The notes beneath the pieces are model-generated. The model did no database searches. It was not told where the DNA came from and worked only from the letters and a program-made list of their open reading frames with translations. Positions 25,316-37,900 of a stretch of DNA of 64,000 bases are shown here, in pieces. Origin of the DNA: Adenanthera pavonina (Eukaryota > Streptophyta > Magnoliopsida > Fabales > Fabaceae). The stretch is taken from positions 33,546,501 to 33,610,500 of the forward strand of contig JAIVEN010000019.1 of the NCBI GenBank assembly GCA_026686845.1, read 5' to 3'. The number at the start of each line of letters is the position of its first letter. Position 1 is the stretch's first letter. The position numbers and the translations under genes are program-made.

Positions 25316-28300
25316 CATGGATCAAAGACGTATATGTGCTAAGGCTAGGTTGTTGCCCAGAAGTAACACGCTATATGGCTCGAATACAGTGTCAAATGAG
25401 CTAGAGCCGCTATATCGGCGCCCGGGTGTAGTGTTAAATGAGCAAGGGTTCCCACATCATGCTGGACGGATGTGGGTAAAGAAGCTAGCCCAGAAAAGCA
25501 AGATTAGATTTGGTTCTTGGAATATTGGTACGTTAACAGGTAAATCTATGGAGGTGGTGGATGTTATGATTCGAAGGAGAATTAACATCTTATGTCTTCA
25601 AGAAACTAAATGGGTGGGAGAAAAGGCTAAGGAGTTAGACACTACTAGTTATAAACTTTGGTATGTAAGGAAGGTTAGAGCAAGGAATGGAGTTGGTATT
25701 ATTGTGGACAAAGACTGGAAAAAGAATGTGGTAGGAGTCAGAAGGATTGGCGATAGGATCATATCCTTAAAATTGACTATTGGACATGATACACTCAATG
25801 TTATTAGTGCTTATGCACCTCAAGTAGGGTCGGACGCACATATTAAGGAAAAGTTTTGGGAAGATCTGGAGGGCTTGGTTCAAGATATCCCACAAGAGGA
25901 AAAGATCCTCATTGGGGGCGACCTTAATGGTCATGTTGGAAAAGAGACAAGGCAATATATGGGAGTTTACTGCGGTTATGGCTTAGGAGAAGTAAATGAG
26001 GAGGGACATTTTATTCTTGATTTTTAAATGGCTTACAATCTTACGATTGTAAACACCTGTTTCAAGAAGTGGGAGGAGCATTTAATTACATATAAGAGTG
26101 GAGCCCAAAGGTCGCAAATTGACTTATTTTTGGTAAGGAACTCAGATAGATCAACTTGTAAAGACTGCAAAGTAATCTCTGGTGAGAGTTTAACTTCACA
26201 ACATAGGGTCTTGGTCCTTGATGTGATAGCTAAAAACCGTAAACTGAAAAGTCGAAAAGTTTTAAATCCTAGGATTAAGTGGTGGCAACTAAAAGGTGAG
26301 AAACAAGTGATTTTTATGAGGAAAGTTATGGAGGAAGGTAATTGGGACTTGCAAGGAAGTGCTAAAATCTTGTGGGATGAAATGGCTAAAAGGATCAGGG
26401 ATACCGCTAAAGCAGTATTGGGTGAATCCAAAGGTTTTGGATCTAAGGATAAAGAATCTTGGTGGTGGAATGAGAGTGTGCAGGAGAAGGTCAAATATAA
26501 GAAAGAGTGTTTCAAAGCCTTGCATCTATGTAATAACGATGAAAATTGGAAATGCTATTGGTTGGCTAAAAAGGAGACTAAGAAAGCAGTGAGCGAGGCT
26601 AGATCTAAAGCTTTTGAGGAATTCTACCAGGATTTAGGAACAAAGAATGGTGAACATAAGATTTACAAAATTGCCAAGAGAAGGGAAAGAAAGTCAAGAG
26701 ATTTGGACCAAGTAAGATGCATTAAGGATGAAGAAGGAAAAATTTTAGTTGCAGATGATGATATCAAAGGAAGATGGGAGAGCTACTTTTATAAGCTTTT
26801 CAATAATAGATTAGATATGACTATTGATACTGAAGGATTAACAACCCATGAAGATGATCTCAATTTGAATTTCTATCGTAGGATTCGGGTTGGAGAGGTG
26901 AAAAAAGCTCTTAAGAGAATAGATAATGGTAAAGCCATTAGTCCCGATGGTATTCCTATCGAAGTTTGGAAGTGCTTAGGAGAGAAGGGGGTTTGGTGAC
27001 TCACTAATTTATTTAACGAGATTTTAAGGTCCAAGAAAATGCCAGAGGAATGGAGAAAGAGCACTCTAGTGCCCATATACAAGAATAAGAGGGATATTCA
27101 AAATTTTACTAATTATCGGGGGATAAAACTCATGAGTCACATCATGAAACTTTGGGAAAGAGTGATTGAGTATAGATTCAGAAAGGAGTCTCGTATTTCA
27201 GAAAACTAACTTGGATTTATGCCAGGACGGTCTACAACAAAGGCTATTTATTTATTAAAGGATTTGATTGAAAAATACCAGAGTAAAGAGAGAGACTTGC
27301 ATATGATTTTCATTGATTTGGAAAAAGCCTATAATAGAGTACCAAGAGATGTATTGTGGAAAGCAATGGAGAAAAAAGGTGTCTGTGTGGCTTATATTCG
27401 AGCCATAAAGAATATGTATGAGGGGACAACAACAAGTGTGAGAACCCCTGGAGGTGTGACAAAGGACTTCCCTATAACAATAGGCTTATATCAAGGATCT
27501 TCTTTGAGTCCATACCTATTTGATTTAGTTTTGGATATTCTTACAGAACATATACAAGAAGAAATTTCAAAGTGTATGCTCTTCGCGGATGATATAGTTT
27601 TAATTGAGGACTCAAAGAAGAGGTCAACTCTAAACTTGAATTATGGAGACATACTTTGAAATCAAAAGGTTTTCGTCTGAGTAGAAGCAAGACGGAATAT
27701 ATGCATTGCAAATTTAATAAGAGGCTAATTAGAAATGCTTCAGAGGTAAAAATTGGAGAACAAATCATCCTTGAGGTGTCATAGTTTAAATATTTGGGGT
27801 CGATTTTACAGAATAATGGTGAAATTGATGGGGATGTTATGCATAGGATACAAACTGGGTGGTTAAAGTGGAGGAAAGCAACAAACTAGGTGCTATGTGA
27901 CCGCAAGGTGCCTACTAAGCTTCAAGGAAAATTTTACAACACAGCTATAAGGCCAGCAATGCTATATGGTAGTGAATGTTGGGCTTTGAAAGGACAACAA
28001 GAGCATAAGATGGGAGTAGCAGAGATGAGAATGTTGAGATGGATGTGTAGTCATATAAAATTGGATAAGATACGAAATGACTGTATATGAAGGAAAGTTG
28101 GGGTAGCACCTATCGAGGAGAAAATGGTGGAAAATCGTTTAAGGTGGTTTGGGCATGTACAAAGAAGAGGGCAAGAGGAGCCAGTGAAGAGAGTTGATCA
28201 AATGGCCAAAAGCCCGATCAAAAGGCGTAGAGGAAGACCAAAAAGGACATTAAGGGAAGTTATAAGAAATGACCTTTTGAAAAATGATTTATCTGAGATG

Positions 28301-28381
28301 GGGTTTGATAGAGCTAATTGACGTCGTTTGATTCATGTAGCCGAGCCCACATAGTGGGATAAGGCTATTGTTGTTGTTGTT
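25316..28381 (+). mobile_element. LINE of the RTE clade
   Basis: About 3.1 kb. An apurinic-endonuclease-type domain starts at about 25500 (RFGSWNIGTLTGK, INILCLQETKWVG, GGDLNGHVG) and continues after a stop at 26025 (SQIDLFLVRNSD). A linker follows, then reverse transcriptase at 26900-27640 (DNGKAISPDGIPIEVWK, MIFIDLEKAYNRVPRD, YQGSSLSPYLFDLVLD, LFADDIVL). The C-terminal RTE region has LRWFGHVQRR and RRGRPKRTLREV. The copy ends in a (GTT)n tail rather than poly(A), typical of plant RTE elements. Stops at 26025, 26997, 27208, 27781, 27888 and 28088 disable it. No target duplication is visible because it sits on a deletion at the Copia 2 LTR boundary. Confidence 0.9.
25317..28321 (+). pseudogene. 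LINE endonuclease/reverse transcriptase ORF, broken
   Basis: Successive frames encode endonuclease, RT with the FADD catalytic box (27586-27597) and the C-terminal GRPKRTLREVIRNDL block. At least six in-frame stops and one or more frameshifts (around 27640-27660) interrupt it. The 3' part is the source-type sequence for the 126-bp copy in SAC intron 3. Confidence 0.88.
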
Positions 28382-28580
28382 GTTATTCAGATTATATTTG
28401 TTGATTCTTTTTTATTCTTATCTTCCATAGAATCAGCATAGAATCATGGATTATAATCCTTACATTTATTGTAAATATTCAGTATTTATTTTTTAGCTCC
28501 TAGGATAACTTGTATATATACCAGTGTACTCCTCAGTTGTAAATTATTAGAGAATATTTTTCAGACCACTATTTTTGTTA
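28382..28580 (+). repeat. 3' LTR of Copia 2, 5'-truncated
   Basis: Starts at TTATTCAGATTATATTTG, inside the LTR, directly after the LINE tail. It ends ...ATTTTTGTTA before the GGTAT duplication. About 199 of 227 bp remain. Confidence 0.88.
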
Positions 28581-31449
28581 GGTATGTTAGTTTATTCTTT
28601 AGAGTTTTACTTAATTTTTGTATGCATAAGGCTTGAGCAGTTTATCAATCTCATTCTTATTTTAGATGTCCAAATACATTTTTTCTCCATAAAAGAGATA
28701 CTACCATTTATAACCTATTTCTCAAGCCTAGAATCTGCATCCCTTCCTGCCCATAACCATAATGTAAAGTCATGATATCTCTTCATCATTGATTGTTCAG
28801 TTATATTATACTCATTTCATTCCTGCAAGTTGCACAACCCCCAAATTGCCGGCACTAGCATAGGTTTACAGATCACTTGATGTGGCCCATTACCTGTGCC
28901 AAATTTCCGTTTCTCAATTGGAGAATTATTTCACAATCACTTCAGTCATCCTTGCCATTGTAATCATCTGGCTTTTATTGTTCTTTATTGGGTTTTTGCT
29001 GTATGGTTCATTGAATTGAATCATAGTATCAGAATTTACAAACTATATATGGCTGTCATACTTTAATGATGTTATCTAAGTAAATGAATATCTATTTGGG
29101 GTGTTCAATGATTTTTCTTTTTTAGAAAGAAAAGGTTAGAGGTGTCAACTGACTATTTTTTTTGTCCAAAACATAAGATTATTTCTCTATTTATCGGAAC
29201 AGATTCCTGGGCCTTTTTCAGCCTCAACAGGGTAAGCCTGCGCTGTGTGAGTTGGATTCAGATAGGAACTATGGTGCTGGGAGAAATGGGGGAGAAGATG
29301 AAAGGTATATGAATTAATATTATGGTGAAAGAATACCTGGCTGTGTTTTCCTTGTAGAAGTTGTTTCATGATTAAAAATTTAGGAGTCTGGATTACAGAT
29401 TCTCCATCCAAAACTTGTACAGTTAACCTTCCCCTGCATATTTTCTATAACAAGAGTTTCTCATCTAAGAGAATAACGTAATTAGAATGAACTTCAAAGC
29501 AGGTTTGTTTTCTTACCTCATCAAACTCTCATTTGATATGTATTATTATCTGTCTCAAGTGCTAGTAGTTCAGTTACTTTGATATGAAACTCTACACTGC
29601 GAACAAGTTATCAAAGATTTTTCTTTTGAGGGATGGGAATTTTTTTTGGAGGGTGGGGGATGAAGAGCCCGGAGCTGCAAAGAAAAGACAGGGAAAAGAA
29701 AGCATCAAAAGAATGAGGAGGCTGATCATCCAATTACGGCCATCACGCTTACTGAAGATTAATGAAATCTTGTTTAACTAGTATGGTACCTTAAGTCAGG
29801 CCAAAAAAGAAGTATGGTACCTTAAGGGTGAAACACACTCTACCTTTGGACCTGTCCTAGTTAATTTGCAGATATCCTTACTCAGCCACTTGGCCCACTC
29901 CCATTCTTGTGTTTGACAAATTGCTTGTATTCTTATTCTTCATTCAGATCCTTTGGGACTAGTGATTTCTTGATGCAAATTTTATTGAATTTTGTAGTTT
30001 ATGAGGGGGAATGTAAGTAGGAAGAGAAGTGCAAAATCTGAGGATATCTAATGCTCTTCATGTTTCTTAGAATCTTCTAAATTACTTTCTCAAACTTTGG
30101 TATTTTGTTGGTCTTTTGATATAGTAATCCATGCCTTCCTATGCTTAGCCAATATTGTACCAAAAGTGGTCAGTGGAGTAGATGTTATGATTGTCATTTA
30201 ATTAAAATGTCAATTGTCACATGTATTATGATCACTTAAAGCATACATATGGAATGTACCAATTGGTGCAGCTTATATGGTGACATTGGAATTTGGTTTT
30301 TAGGTCAATTTTCAAAAGATCCTTATCAGATGGGAGCATTCTGTGTGAGAGTTCTACACCTATGTCAGCCCTGATTGCCAAGCCAGATAAATTCTCTAAT
30401 CCAGTGCCAGACCGATTGGACAAAGGAAGAAAACCTTTTTGTGAGTCATCATCTGAAATATCAACTTCTGAGGGTGACATAGCATTTTCAAGGTTCGTAC
30501 TCTATTAATGTACTATGAAGTCTATAGTCTATACCTATGTCAAGATATACAACAAAATATAGTTTGTTGGTATCCCATTTTGGCAACTTCTACCTTTCGT
30601 TCTGTATTTGCCAAATTCTTGATAATTTAGATTTCTTCTGATACCAGGCCTTGCTGGATGAGAATTTTAGGCTAGTTACTGAAACAATAAATATTTCCTA
30701 CTTATATTATCTGGTGGAGTGAAAAAGCATTATTCTATTTTAGACCAAAGATGTTAAACTCATGTAAAGACAGTAGTGTTAAATTTGCCGGTTACAAATC
30801 ACATAATTTGTAATCTTTGTTGTGTCAATAACGCTATATACTCTGCTGATACAAGTTACAAACTAATGGTGACTGCTTGCGTGATGACATACACTGGTAG
30901 TTGCTGCTTAGTTTTGTCTCATTTAGACTGTATATGAATCATGCTATTATTTAAGTAGGTATACTCCTTCAGTGCCTCGGAAACAGCTTTTTGGAGACAT
31001 GCAAAGAGAGTGCTGCACTGAAAGTGATCGTATTTATTATTCTGAGCATGATCATTTATTCAGCTGCTCCAACTTTGTTGACCCGGATTGGCTATCTTCA
31101 TCTGCTAACTCATGTGAAGAAAAGCCATACGAGAGGTAATGCTCCAGAGTGTTGCAGTGAGGCTTTACTGCAACTGCCTACCAATATTAGTTAGTTGCAG
31201 GATTTCTTTCTTTCTTTTTTTTTTGTGTATAGGGAGATATACATTATGATACTTGGGTGCGTAATATTGTTTTCTGGGAGCATTTACTTTTCTTTACCGA
31301 TTTTCTACGATGTACAATTCTCCCAGTCACAATTTATTTGTATTTAAATTCCAGTAAACCCTGTAATTTTCATCTTGTTCGAAACTTTGCTCAATAGAGA
31401 AAATTGAGAGCTTCAGTTCCTTGCCTTTGATTGATCATTTATGTAGACT

Positions 31450-31960
31450 GCGGCACCCAGATGAATGCATAAACACTAATGATATGCTGCGAGTTCAATG
31501 GCCCTATATAGCTATTTCTTCCGAGTCCACACGAGTTATGTGTGTGGATCTAACTTGGAAACTCCTCCACATTTATTCCTTCATTGCTCAGCAGTGAGCT
31601 ATCTTTGGAACACATTTGGTATTTGGAGAGAACTGTGTTCCTGCTGCTTTGGATCAGTTTCCAAATTCATTTTAAAGGGTTTAGAAACAGGAAGGAAAAC
31701 AAAAGAATTGATGAGAACACAAAATCATGAATGAGGAAGCGTGATGATAACAGAAATATGTTTAAAATGAACCTTAATGATGCTATTATACAATACCTCA
31801 TTGGCTTGGCAACTTGAATAGTATTTTATGGTTTGTCTGGCAGGAGGGGAATGGCTGCATCTTCAAGGGCATTTCTTTGCCTTTAAATCCGTTATGGGAA
31901 AAGAGTCGTTTTCATGGCTTCTCTTCGGTGCTCTCTGCATGGTCTTTTTATGGGATTCAC
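31450..31960 (+). mobile_element. L1-type LINE fragment (zf-RVT tail) in SAC intron 14
   Basis: INTNDMLRVQWPY at about 31468-31506 and, one frameshift later, PPHLFLHCSAVSYLWNTFGI are hallmarks of the zinc-binding region after the RT of plant L1 elements. SILWFVWQEGNGCIFKG near 31818-31868 matches the following tryptophan-rich block. Only this 3' piece remains. It lies in sense orientation within the SAC intron 31136-32316. Confidence 0.75.
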
Positions 31961-32935
31961 CATTTTAGATATGCAAAGAGATTGGACTGCTCTCTACTTC
32001 ACTGATTTGTTTCTTGTTTTGGAATTTTCATATGCTAATCTGTTTTGAGTCTGTTCTTGTTTTTATTTGGTTCTGTTTGAGGATTTCTTATCCTCCATTA
32101 ATAAACTTTCTGTTTTTAACAACCCCCCAACAAAAAAACAAAAACGTCGGCAACAAGATAGGGTGGGGATTTTGGATGAGCAAGTGAGTAATATTATTAA
32201 TCTTGTGTACGAGTGTCACTGTCTGTTGTATGAAGTACTTCTCATAAATACACATTTTCTTATGCTACCAAACTGTTTCCGTGTATATTTTTTAAGCTCG
32301 TTTATACTTTATGCAGGCCATCAATTATGAACTCTCCAATTGCTGGGCTTTCCTTGGAAAAATGTTGTCAATGGAGTGATGGGAGAAACAACTCCCTCCA
32401 CCAGTGAATATGGTTTCAGCATGAAGGTACCATCCCTTTTCAACATAGTACCAGATCTCGCAGCTCAATAGGTTTTGTCTTATAATTATCCATACTAGTC
32501 TCCATTCACTAGGTGCATATGTTGAAGTTTTGTGGCGTGGCATGAGTGTGAAATTATTTTATCTTGGCTCAAAAAAGAAGCTTTAAGTTTTAACTGGTCT
32601 TGGAGCAGCAGCCCTAGTTGTTGCGCACTTGCACTGATCTGATAGTAGTAGATGTATTGCGTGCCTAACAATCTTTTTTATCTATCATTAGAATGTTCAG
32701 GAGGGTGATTTCATGTAAAGGCTTAAAGGCTGTTATAATTCATCTGGGAAGTGCATGAGGGTGATTTCATGTCCAAACTAGTCTTTATGTCAGTCATTAA
32801 TTCTGTCATATTCTCTAGGGAAGGGAGCGAAGCGAATCAAAGTTGTCCTGCAGAAATGTGCAGTCCAACGTTTCAGAGAAATTTCCTGGTAGTTTTGTTC
32901 AATGTGGGACTTCTGGACAGACGCTTTGCCATTGA

Positions 32936-34901
32936 ATTTTGGTACAACGATCGTTGCATTCATATATTATGTACATTTAGTTGGAAAGAAATAGGCATTC
33001 AAGTTGGCTTGTCTATAAAGCAATCCTATGGACTTTCAGTTTACTGACTTGCCGCATTAATTTTGTCATGAAAATTTGTCAACCTGAACTCATAGCAGAA
33101 AAGAGTAAATAGAAAAGGGGTACAAAATTCTCGTCCTTTTCTTTCACCAGGTCCATGATCATTGAAGGTATCTCTTGTATATATTGTTACCCTGCTTGTT
33201 GGAGCTCCACTTCTAAAATTGCATATAATTGATTCTTTTAAATAATTTTGCTTCTTGTACTCCGATTCCTGTAAATAATTTAGCTCCTCTTTGTTAGAAA
33301 TCTCTAAGAGCAGGAGCTATAAATTTCTGGAAACTGTTTGTAGCCCGTTTACCAATGAATAATTTTCTTTGTTTTGGAATTGAAATATATATAGTTTCAA
33401 GGTTCTGGCCCTTACTTGTGAAGGTCACGTCAGGTGTTATTCCTGTTGGATAGTATATTCTAGTGTGGATCCAGAAACTGGAGAATAGATATTCATGAGG
33501 GCAGGTGATATGGTCTCTTGGTAGGTAGCCAAACAGGAAATATAGCGGGAATGGTCTTACAAATAAAAACAAATTGGTTGATCAAGTGCTAGAGTTCTAG
33601 GTCACCCGTGCATAAGTTTCTAACGATGATGAAGAACATAAATTTAGATAATTTTCACGTAAAGAAAATTTTTTTTTATTCAACTTATTCAAAAACAGAT
33701 GTTTAAATATATCTATTTATAATGATTTATAAAATCTTTTACAATGATTAGAATATCTCATAAAATAAATAATTAATTATTTTTAAAATTACGGGACTCC
33801 AAATAATAGGAAATTACTTAAATTTTTAGGCTAAATCTTGTGAGATCAAAAGAACCTCACTTATTTAGAAACTAAGATATTTTAGAACTTTTTAATTTAC
33901 TAAGTAAGAACATCCTAAAAGATATTTGATAATATCAAATAAATATGGAAATTAAGTGTAAAATTTCACTTTATGAAAGCCACAAAAAAATGACATTTTT
34001 TACTAAAAACATATCTAATTTATGATTTACTTGAGGACCAAGTAATCATAATGAACCTAAGACACTTAAAATACTAATTTGGGCACATGAAAATACAATC
34101 TAAAACCTAAGAATGACTCAACAAATGGGCTTATTTAAATAATTCAAGTTATATTGAACTAAACATAACACAAAACACAATTAAACAACTAATTAATAAG
34201 CCTAAAAAACTATTCACATCACATTAATTGCTTGCATGGGGATAGAAGAACTTGCATTTGGGCTTGAATATGAACTATTAAGACTTGATTGGACTTTTTC
34301 ATGTACATATTAGATTTTTGGGCCTTCATTGAAAAGTTTATAAACTCTTGACTAACTCCTTTATTCATGGTTTCTCCAAAACCAAATCTTTAAAGTACAT
34401 GATTTTTTTGTGGATCAATTTATTTAAACTTGAATTAGAGACACTATGAATCAATTAAGACAAATGGGCACTTTCTATGAATAACTATGAATTCTTTGAA
34501 TGTCTCATGAATCTCCACCACCAGGTGTCAAAGCTGTCAGTAGAAGTGATCCAACATGGTTGCTATCATTCTATAGTGTAAGTTGTGACCTACTGTAGGG
34601 TGATGACATTCTGCAAAACATTTTATATTAGAAAAAATAGATATTATACATTGGTATTTGGTAAAATATTAACTTTGTTAGCTTTGATGCTCATTACATT
34701 TTATATATCTTTTTATACAGCATCCTATTGAATCAAACATAAATAATATATTGTATATTACAATTAAATTCAAGATATTTGAATATATATATATATATAT
34801 ATATATAAGATGGCATGCACTAAACACCTTATTAGCCGTTTGGTTTGACAATGTGGAGCAATTAGCTATCAATATATCAATACACTATTAAAATGTGAAT
34901 A
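32936..34901. other. SAC 3' flank and intergenic DNA
   Basis: AT-rich. The SAC 3' UTR should begin here, with AATAAT/ATTAAA-like signals, but none can be singled out. A (TA)n microsatellite lies at 34782-34807. Nothing else recognised. Confidence 0.5.
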
Positions 34902-37900
34902 TAACAGAAAGGGAAAATGACAAATGGGACCCGGAAGAATGTTAAACTCCCGTAAGGACCTGAAATTTTGAAACAACTTACAAGGACCTAGGTTTTTTTG
35001 TGTTAGGAAAATTTTATTTGCTTTCCAAAATTGCCCGAGATATATTACACAACGATGCATCAAATATCAAATATATCAAATATGTAATTAAAAGGGAGAA
35101 TGAAGGCAACACTATTGGCTATTGTACGATAACATCTTCTATATAGGCTCTGTACAGATGTATTTTGATATTGCCACATGTCTTTTTTTTGTCTTGATTT
35201 TTGCCACCTATCAATTTTTTTTCGTATTTTTTACATATGAGACCTATTTTTTATCTTTTTCGGTGAGATCTACCTTTCCATATTCTTCTCCCTCTCTTAT
35301 TAATTCGGTTCAGACTTTCTCATTTATTTTTTTGTTTAAATTTTCCCATCAATTCTCTTCTCACTTCCTCATTTAATGTCCTTTTCATTTAGTTTCCTAT
35401 TAACAAATAATAATTTTTTAACCACCATTTTTTATTGATGGCTAATTTTTATTATGTATACTATATTATACTAATTTTATCATAATTTTTAACCATAATT
35501 TTCTAGCATCATTTTTTATTAATACTAATTTTTTAGCTCCATTATATTTATTAATCATAATTTTTATTTATTAATGCCCATCAATTTGTTTTCCACTTCA
35601 TCAATTAATTTTATTCTTATTTTTTATTTGCAATTTTTTACTGCCCCCAAATAATAATTCTTAATAGTCTACATTAAAATCAAATATTATATTTAATAAA
35701 TATGTTTTCATTAATTACAATCAGTATTAACACGTTATAATCAAAATATTAATACCTTTATTAGTTCTTTTCTTGATTTTGAATTTGTGTTTTTCAAATA
35801 AACATAGTATATTAGTTGTATAATAGTATTAATATATTGCATTGGTGGGTACCGATTTGGGACAATGATTAAGAATTATTGGTTTTATTTTGTTTGTTTT
35901 GATAGAACAAAAAAAAAAAGAAGGGTATCTACTATATCCCACCCGTTCTGGCTCCAAGGAGGGATTTTTCTCTCTATCAATACAGTCTGCCTGTGGCTAA
36001 AAAATCAATTGTCTTCATCTCTTTTCTAATGGCTCAAGGGTAGGTTTTTTTCCCTCCATCAATTCTCTTCCTCTCAAATCTCAAAATTCAAAATTGCATC
36101 TCATCACTTATCTTTCGTTATGTATTCTATATAGTATTTAACAAAATGTATACTCATTCCCTCTCTCACAAAAGGCAGAAGGAAAAAATCCCTCCTCCCT
36201 CCCTCACAAAACATATATGCCTCATTATCTCTCTTCTTTTCTTCTGTGGGAAGCCAAACCAAGGGAAGAACCAAATGAAGAACGACAAAGCCAAGCAAAG
36301 TAGAGGAATAACCTGAAGAAGCACTTCGGTTAAAAGCTAAAGCTCTTTTCTCCTTGCACTAAACCGACTTGAAAGCTTTTTTGGTAAGCATTTAGGGTTT
36401 CTAATTCCGAATAACCCTGTCTAATTCTTTGATAAATGGGGGTTTCTGTAATACGGTAGAACAAATGGGGGTTTCTTTGCTATTTTTTCTTCTTTTCATC
36501 CTTCTTTTCTTCGACAAATTTCTTCTTCTTTGTCCTTTGTAGAATCGTGACCCTTCTTCCTTTCTTAATGAGCGATTGTGAGAAAATCATTGTTGGTCTA
36601 GTGAAGGAACACATATAATTCTATATCCTTCATTAGTGAACACGCCAGTTGTAGGAAGACAGAACCATCCAGTGTGGGGATGGTAAAACTTCACCATGCT
36701 TCCCCCCTCCCCCAACCCCAAAATTTTCGCATTTGTTTTTTCATCTCCATCCCCCATCATGATGTTCAATTTTTGCCTTCCATTGTCAACAATGATAAAG
36801 ACCAATGATATGTTCCTCACATTGTTCTCCATTATTGTCACCCTATTTTGGACTTCTAGGTTATTCTCTCTCTATCTCTCTCTCTCTATTTTTTTTGGGT
36901 TTTTTTGTGGATCTCAGCCTCCCTTCCCCTCCACTCTTTGATTTTTATCCACGTCTTACCTAGGATTTGAGTATTTGATTGGAGGGTTTTGGAGGGGAGG
37001 GGATGTTTATGTTGAAAGTAAGATTATCATTATCATCATAGTTGAGCCTCCATTTGCAATTTTTGTGTTAGATTCTCCTTATAAGTTGTTAATGTGGTAT
37101 TCCAAGTATAACCTTTGATAAAATAGATTTATTGTCTTCTTATTAGAAAGTTGCTTCTTGCTTCATCATAAATTTCTCTAGTATCTTGCTCACTATATTT
37201 TCGAGCTGTATTAAGGTTAATTTATATTTTAGATCTCATCATCATCACAAAGATGAAGACCAACTGTGAGTTTCTCTCTCTCTCTTAATTTAGGTTTTGA
37301 AGGAAGCATGATGCATAGATAGAGACTAGAGTTTGGGCTGCCAATTGCAAATATGGATATTGTTCCTTTTAAAAAATATTGGGAGCTTTTGGACTAAGTA
37401 TAATTTTATCGGGGGAATGAATGGTGTGGGTAAAGTAGTTGCTTATATGAATGAAAGTTAAACATATATTTTTATCTTCATTTTAGTCCTATCACTTATA
37501 CTTTTATCTTGTGAAACTAGAGATACTATCCTATGAAAGTTTCATACTTTTATTTATGTTTACTTTTGAGAGCTTATAAGACATGCACCATTGGACCTTC
37601 TTTTTAGAAGTTGTTCTTGAATAAAAAATAGTTTTACCCTTTTGTGTTTTGCAATGTTATTCTACTATGTTACAAAGGCAAATGACATCTCTCTATGGTG
37701 GTCCTCTAATTTTCTATTTGGTCATAGGACAATAGATCCTACTTATGATGCTGTATACTAGAATTCGACATAATAACTAATTGAATTGTCAATAACTTGT
37801 GCATAGTAGGGCCTTCCTATATTGGTGTCTTGTGGTCCTACATCCCATTAGTGTCAATATTTATGCATGCTTTTGGTGAAAAAAGTGATGTGTTTTAGTT

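Larger units (their letters stand above)
20427..28580 (+). mobile_element. Ty1/Copia retrotransposon 2, with a LINE at its 3' end
   Basis: The element has a full 227-bp 5' LTR, a primer binding site, gag and pol remnants and a truncated 3' LTR. It is bounded by an exact target duplication GGTAT (20422-20426 and 28581-28585). An RTE-type LINE (about 25316-28381) lies between the end of pol and the surviving 3' LTR, and has replaced the polypurine tract and about the first 30 bases of that LTR. The LTRs differ at more than a dozen of about 199 comparable positions, more per base than Copia 1, suggesting an older insertion. It lies 138 bp from Copia 1 in opposite orientation, in SAC intron 11. 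Confidence 0.9.
8019..32935 (+). pseudogene. SAC-domain phosphoinositide phosphatase (SAC1-5 type), probably disabled
   Basis: Removes phosphate from phosphoinositides; plant SAC1-5-type proteins act on internal membranes. Readable exons: 8019-8126, 9174-9378, 9476-9640, 10146-10368, 10761-10837, 12957-13144, 13245-13342, 13705-13838, 13935-~14067, ~14270-14645, 15265-15386, 29203-29304, 30304-30492, 30959-31135, 32317-32426, 32819-32935. This gives about 840 codons, a normal length. The N-terminal SAC blocks (FYMIGRDKSRTYWRVLKIDR, GPYYMLLITKRRKIG) are followed by the catalytic CX5R motif in RTNCIDCLDRTN (14433-14468) and by a Ser-rich plant-specific tail. Lesions: exon 3 is one base short at about 9581; exon 10 has an in-frame TGA at 14313-14315, before the active site; exon 15 has one extra A in an A-run at about 32362. 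Each indel breaks frame by exactly one base against splice phases that otherwise fit. Conserved residues have also drifted: VDQYAYG for VAQYAYG after the motif, and Trp to Cys in PALCELDSD. The start is the first ATG in an exon that joins in phase. Identity is sure; the pseudogene call could fail if the lesions are sequencing errors. Confidence 0.8.

Noticed and set aside
26033..26515. Minus-strand open frame of 160 codons
   Set aside because: Antisense of the LINE endonuclease region, with no protein motif.
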